64,000 nucleotides of DNA from assembly GCF_030052815.1 (NCBI RefSeq), contig NC_079504.1:89500187-89564186 (forward strand), in the 5' to 3' direction. Positions 60,604-64,000 of the stretch are shown one piece after another. Both the position numbers and the translations under genes were made by a program. How positions within the stretch are numbered: the first letter of the stretch is position 1; the number at the start of each line of letters is the position of its first letter. This stretch comes from Hevea brasiliensis (Eukaryota; Streptophyta; Magnoliopsida; Malpighiales; Euphorbiaceae). The notes under the pieces were generated by a model. It was not told where the DNA came from and did no database searches. It saw only the letters and a list, made by a program, of their open reading frames with translations.

Positions 60604-61326
60604 CTATTGCCTCATCATCTCTTCACTTTCCCAAGTTGCCTCCTCGGTGTTGTGGTGCCTCCAAAGCACTTTCACCAGTCGAATCTACTTATTCCTCAAC
60701 TCTTTCACTTCCCAAGCCAAGATCCGTATGGGTTCTTCTTCATATGTCAAATCCGGTTGTACTTCAATTTCTTTCATGGAGATGACATGTGAAGGATCTG
60801 AGCGGTATCTTCTTAGCATAGACACATGGAACACATTGTGGATCTTGTCCAGCTCTGGTGGTAAAGCTAGCCTGTAGGCCACTGGACCCACACGTTCAAT
60901 GACTTCATATGGGCTAATGAACTTAGGGTTTAATTTACCTTTTCTTCCAAACCTTAGTACCTTCTTCCATGGTGACACCTTGAGGAACACTTTGTCGCCC
61001 ACTGTATATTTTATTTCTTTTCTCTTCAGGTTGGCATAAGATTTTTGTCTGTCTGAGGCAACCTTTAGATTGGCTTTGATTAGCTTTACCTTCTCCTCAG
61101 TCTGTTTCACCAAGTCTGGCCCTACCAGTTTATCTTCACCCAATTCAGTCCAGTATACTGGAGTTCTACATTTCCTCCCATATAGTGCTTCATACGGGGC
61201 CATTTGGATGCTAGTTTGGTAGCTATTGTTGTATGCAAACTCTGCCAGTGGGAGGTCCAGTGGGAGGTATCTATCCCAACTTTCCTCAAATTCAATGACA
61301 CAACTCCTCAGCATATCTTCAAGGAC
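60604..61326 (-). pseudogene. gypsy2 integrase C-terminus and chromodomain
   Basis: The frame 61314-60685 covers VLEDMLRSCVIEFEESW, LAEFAYNNSYQTS, YGRKCRTPVYW, the GPY/F module (RKGKLNPKFISPYEVIERVGPVAYRLALPPEL in type, given here by its key residues), HNVFHVSMLRRYRSDPSHV and YEEEPIRILAWEVKELRNK. A single TAG follows, then chromodomain sequence IRLVKVLWRHHNTEEATWE to a stop at 60604-60606. A 9-bp local duplication gives LPLDLPLAEF instead of the usual LPLAEF. Role as in gypsy1: integration and chromatin targeting. Confidence 0.88.
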
Positions 61327-61401
61327 CTGACATATATTTCATGTGATTATTATCATTTCAGTTCAATATTTGCATTAGTTCAATTGGTTTCAATTGTTTA
61401 C
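61327..61401 (-). other. 75-nt intron-like insertion in gypsy2 integrase
   Basis: On the minus strand it begins GTAAACAATTG and ends ATATATGTCAG, AT-rich, with CTAAT about 46 nt before the end and CTGAAAT closer to it. It lies between QSERVIQ and VLEDML. Removing exactly these 75 nt gives uninterrupted codons, and gypsy1 lacks the insertion. If read through it introduces a TGA at once. Confidence 0.6.
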
Positions 61402-62041
61402 TTGGATTACTCTTTCTGATTGCCCATCCGTTTAAGGATGGAAAGCTGTGCTGATGTGGAGTTGTGTAACCAAGGATTCATGCTACTTCTTTCAAAATCT
61501 CGATGTAAACTTGGGTCTTGATCAGATATGATGGAAAGTGGAATTCCATGCAGTCTAACTATCTCACTGATATACAATTCTGCTAACTTCTCTAGTGAGT
61601 AGTCAGTCCTAACTGGCATAAAGTGTGTTGACTTCGTCAATCTATTTATATCACCCATACTGCATCATGCTTCTTCTGGGTGAGAGGTAGACCACTTACA
61701 AAATCCATAGTGACTCGATCCCATTTCCATTCAAGTATACGTATAGGCTGTAGCAAACCCGATGGAACTTGATGTTCTGCCTTGACTTGCTGACATGTCA
61801 AGCATTTAGTCACATAGTCAGCTATGTCCTTCTTCATACCAAGCCACCAATATTGAAGCTTCAAATCATGATACATTTTTGTACTTACTGGGTGCATAGC
61901 ATAAACACTGGTGTGTGCCTCTTTTAGAAAACTGGCCTTCAATTCCCCATCATCTGGTACACATAATCTTCCTTTGTAATATAGACACCCATCTGTTTTC
62001 ACTTCATAGTCAGTTTCTTTCCCTTCTAGGATTTTGCTCAT
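61402..62041 (-). pseudogene. gypsy2 integrase zinc region and catalytic core
   Basis: The frame 62041-61646 holds a linker, the zinc-binding H..H..C-x2-C region (EAHTSVYAMHPVSTKMYHD, CLTCQQVKAEHQVP) and the first catalytic Asp in RVTMDFVSGLPLTQ. After a one-base shift, 61658-61407 holds DINRLTKSTHFMPVRTDYS, the second Asp in SIISDQDPS, and then runs into another frame in which HP-x-TDGQSERV, with the Glu, is read. Two frameshifts and a stop in the HPQ motif inactivate it. Confidence 0.88.
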
Positions 62042-62600
62042 AATAGCCTTTAGCTTTTCATCTACCTTCTACCCATCTAAAATCTGTTGTAGCAAGTTTG
62101 GCCTCACTTACAACTCAGCCAAAATAGCTCCATCTCGAGCCAAGGATAGACGGGCATTCAATGATCTCAAAGCTGTGATGGATTTTCTGCTCAAAGCATC
62201 GGCAACTACATTTGCCTTCCCAGGATGGTAATCAATCACACAATCATAGTCCTTCAGGAATTCAATCCATCGCTTCTGTTTAAGGTTGAGCTCCTTCTGG
62301 GTTGGCAAGTATTTCAGGCTTTTGTGGTCTGTGTAAATATAGCATTTTTCACCTTACAAGTAGTGCCTCCATATCTTCAGTGCGAAGATAATTGTTGCAA
62401 GTTCTAGATCATAGGTAGGGTAATTCTGTTCATGTGGCCTTAGCTGCCTGGAAGCATAGGCGACCACCTTCCCCTCTTGCATCAATACACCCTAACCCAT
62501 TATGAGAGGCATCACTGTAGACCACAAAGTCCTTTTCTGACACTGGCTGTGTTAACACTGGTGCCTCTGTCAATATAGCCTTCAACTTCTCAAAACTGGT
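62042..62600 (-). pseudogene. gypsy2 RNase H domain
   Basis: On the minus strand: the catalytic [19 protein letters not shown] near 62525-62480, with the Asp that gypsy1 has lost; then [15 protein letters not shown], a stop before [35 protein letters not shown] and [15 protein letters not shown]. Joined to RT upstream by a TAG near 62599. A one-base change near 62490 shifts the frame. Non-functional as it stands. Confidence 0.85.
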
Positions 62601-63195
62601 CTAACACTTGTCATTCCAGTCAAATCTGACATTCTTGTGTAACAACTTGGTCATTGGACCAGCTATTAAGGAAAATCCCTTCACAAATATTCTGTAATAC
62701 CCAGCTAGCCCCAAGAAACTTTTGACCTTGGTTGTATTCCTGGGAGACTTCCATTCCATCACTGCTTCTATTTTCTTAGGATCCATTCTAATCTCATCAG
62801 CTGACACTATGTGTTCAAGGAATGCAATCTCATTCAACCAAAAGTCACACTTGGACAACTTAGCATACAACTTCTTTTCTCTCAGGGTTTGCAGAACAAT
62901 CCTTAAATGCTCATCATGTTCTTCACTGGTCTTGGAATATACCAAAATATCATCAATAAAGATCACTACGAACTGATCTAGGTATGGATGAAAGATACGA
63001 TTTATAAGGTCCATGAATGCTGCTGGTGCATTTGTTAGGCCAAAGGGCATCACTAGAAACTCATAATGCCCATACCGGGTCCTGAATGCAGTCTTTGGCA
63101 CATCTGCATCCTTCACCCTCAATTGATGATACCCTGATCTGAGATTAATTTTGGAAAATACTCCTGCTCCCTTCAACTGATCAAACAGATCATCA
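62601..63195 (-). pseudogene. gypsy2 reverse transcriptase
   Basis: The 191-codon frame 63176-62601 holds [36 protein letters not shown], the catalytic FIDDILVYS near 62930-62955, the thumb ([13 protein letters not shown]) and [15 protein letters not shown]. It is separated from the fingers motifs upstream (63173-63976 frame: [28 protein letters not shown]) by a one-base loss near 63190. Catalytic aspartates are intact. Confidence 0.9.
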
Positions 63196-64000
63196 ATCTA
63201 GGCAACGGATATTTGTTCTTCATAGTCATTTTATTCAACTGCCGGTAATCGATACATAACCTCAAAGTCCCATCCTTCTTCTTTACAAATAGCACTGGAG
63301 CTCCCCAAGGTGATACACTGGGGCATATGAACCCTTTATCTAGTAACTCTTGTAACTGGATTTTCAGTTCCTTCAATTCTGTGGGCGCCATCCTATAAGG
63401 AGAAATAGAGATTGGTACTGTACCTAGCAGTATCTCAATAGCAAACTCGACTTCCCTTTCTGGTGGCAAGCCAGGCAATTCTTCAGGAAACACATCTGGA
63501 AAGTCTCTTACTGTGGGTATGTCACATAGATCTGGCTTAGCCTGCCTAGTATCCACCACATGTGCGAGGTAGGCTTCACAGCCTTTTCTCATCAATTTTC
63601 TTGCAACTGTGGCTGAGTTGACATTGGACAAGAAATCTATCCTTTCCCTCACAACTGTAATCTCATTACCCTCAGGAGTTTTCAAGGAAATTCTCTTCAT
63701 TTTACAATCAACCATTGCCTGATGACGTGACAGCCAGTCCATTCCCAAAATCACATCAAACTCATGGAAAGGCAACTCAATCAAGTCTGCTAAGAATTCA
63801 TACCCCTGAATCCTTAATGGGCAACCCTTGTACACTTTGTTCACCACTACTCTGTGGCCCAATGGATTAGTGACCAGGATGTCTCGGTCACTCTCCCCTA
63901 CTAGTATCCCCCTTTCTATGGGTAGGTTGATGCAGATGTATGAATGAGTGGATCCTAGATCCATTAATGCATGCACAGATGTATTGTAGAGGGAGAACGT
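63196..64000 (-). pseudogene. gypsy2 protease and start of RT
   Basis: The frame 63976-63173 begins with the protease active site [12 protein letters not shown], in which Leu stands where DSGA/DTGA would have Ser or Thr. It then has [19 protein letters not shown], the C-terminal protease motif, the spacer [13 protein letters not shown] and [20 protein letters not shown], and the RT fingers. The start seen is an internal Met; the true frame extends past the window. Whether the D-L-G change abolishes activity cannot be told from sequence alone. Confidence 0.88.

Larger units (their letters stand above)
58371..64000 (-). mobile_element. gypsy2, Tekay/Del-type chromovirus inserted in the copia integrase
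   Basis: On the minus strand, protease (from the window edge), RT, RNase H, integrase and chromodomain are followed by a polypurine tract and a 3' LTR (58371-60541). Gag and the 5' LTR lie outside. It is closely related to gypsy1 in pol but has a shorter LTR and a 75-nt insertion in integrase. Fewer stops than gypsy1 suggest it is younger, which fits its place as the innermost insertion. Confidence 0.9.

Noticed and set aside
20..64000. tRNA, rRNA, snoRNA or host exons
   Set aside because: No cloverleaf, box motif or recognisable host protein was seen on either strand; the only tRNA-related sequences are the primer-binding sites.

Overview
The window is nuclear DNA of a flowering plant made almost entirely of nested retroelements. 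No host gene, tRNA or rRNA could be supported. The plant assignment rests on several lineages seen together: Tekay/Del-type chromoviruses (Ty3/gypsy with a chromodomain), an Athila-type Ty3/gypsy element, Ty1/copia elements, and a degraded endogenous caulimovirid. The AT-rich sequence and stop-ridden frames fit old pericentromeric-type heterochromatin. The species cannot be named from this sequence.

Layout. (1) 1-9624: overlapping chromovirus long terminal repeats (LTRs), about 3.5-4 kb each. A left-truncated LTR-1 (1-2242) and a complete solo LTR-3 (2647-6200) both sit inside LTR-2, which appears to sit in the first bases of LTR-4 (6432-9624). (2) About 9625-26750: an endogenous pararetrovirus copy on the plus strand, net about 6.1 kb. 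It carries a TATA/leader, movement protein, coat protein, zinc knuckle, aspartic protease and a separate second ORF. No reverse transcriptase is present. It is split by solo LTR-5 (10280-13796) and by LTR-6 (16210-23700), which itself holds LTR-7 (16283-19993). (3) About 26771-41495: the 3' LTR (LTR-8) of a minus-strand chromovirus, 'gypsy1', holding LTR-9 (27550-39254), which holds LTR-10 (29610-37535), which holds LTR-11 (33297-37222). (4) 41496-54593: the gypsy1 pol region, interrupted by a copia solo LTR (42108-44139) and an internally deleted Athila-type element (46499-54480). (5) 54594-58370: the front part of a plus-strand Ty1/copia element that begins with a 115-bp-arm palindrome in place of a normal 5' LTR. 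(6) 58371-64000: a second minus-strand chromovirus, 'gypsy2', inserted into the copia integrase and running off the right edge.

Most boundaries are fixed by 5-bp target-site duplications visible on both sides (ctgcc, agtag, taaag, tatga, attta, ggatg; caata/caatg, tagga/tatga and cttct/cttca with one mismatch). The LTRs start TGTAACACC and end GGTGTGACA in sense orientation, so each LTR alone has short inverted ends. The orientation is set by gypsy1 and gypsy2, where the polypurine tract and chromodomain pol abut the TGTAACACC end.

Main points for a second look: a base-paired hairpin block that covaries between diverged LTR families; a caulimovirid copy lacking reverse transcriptase but retaining ORF2; a short-ORF/hairpin leader in that copy; a 75-nt GT...AG insertion that splits gypsy2 integrase and whose removal restores the frame; and the palindromic copia 5' end. 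All coding regions appear to be pseudogenes or fragments. They are described as they stand and none is reconstructed.
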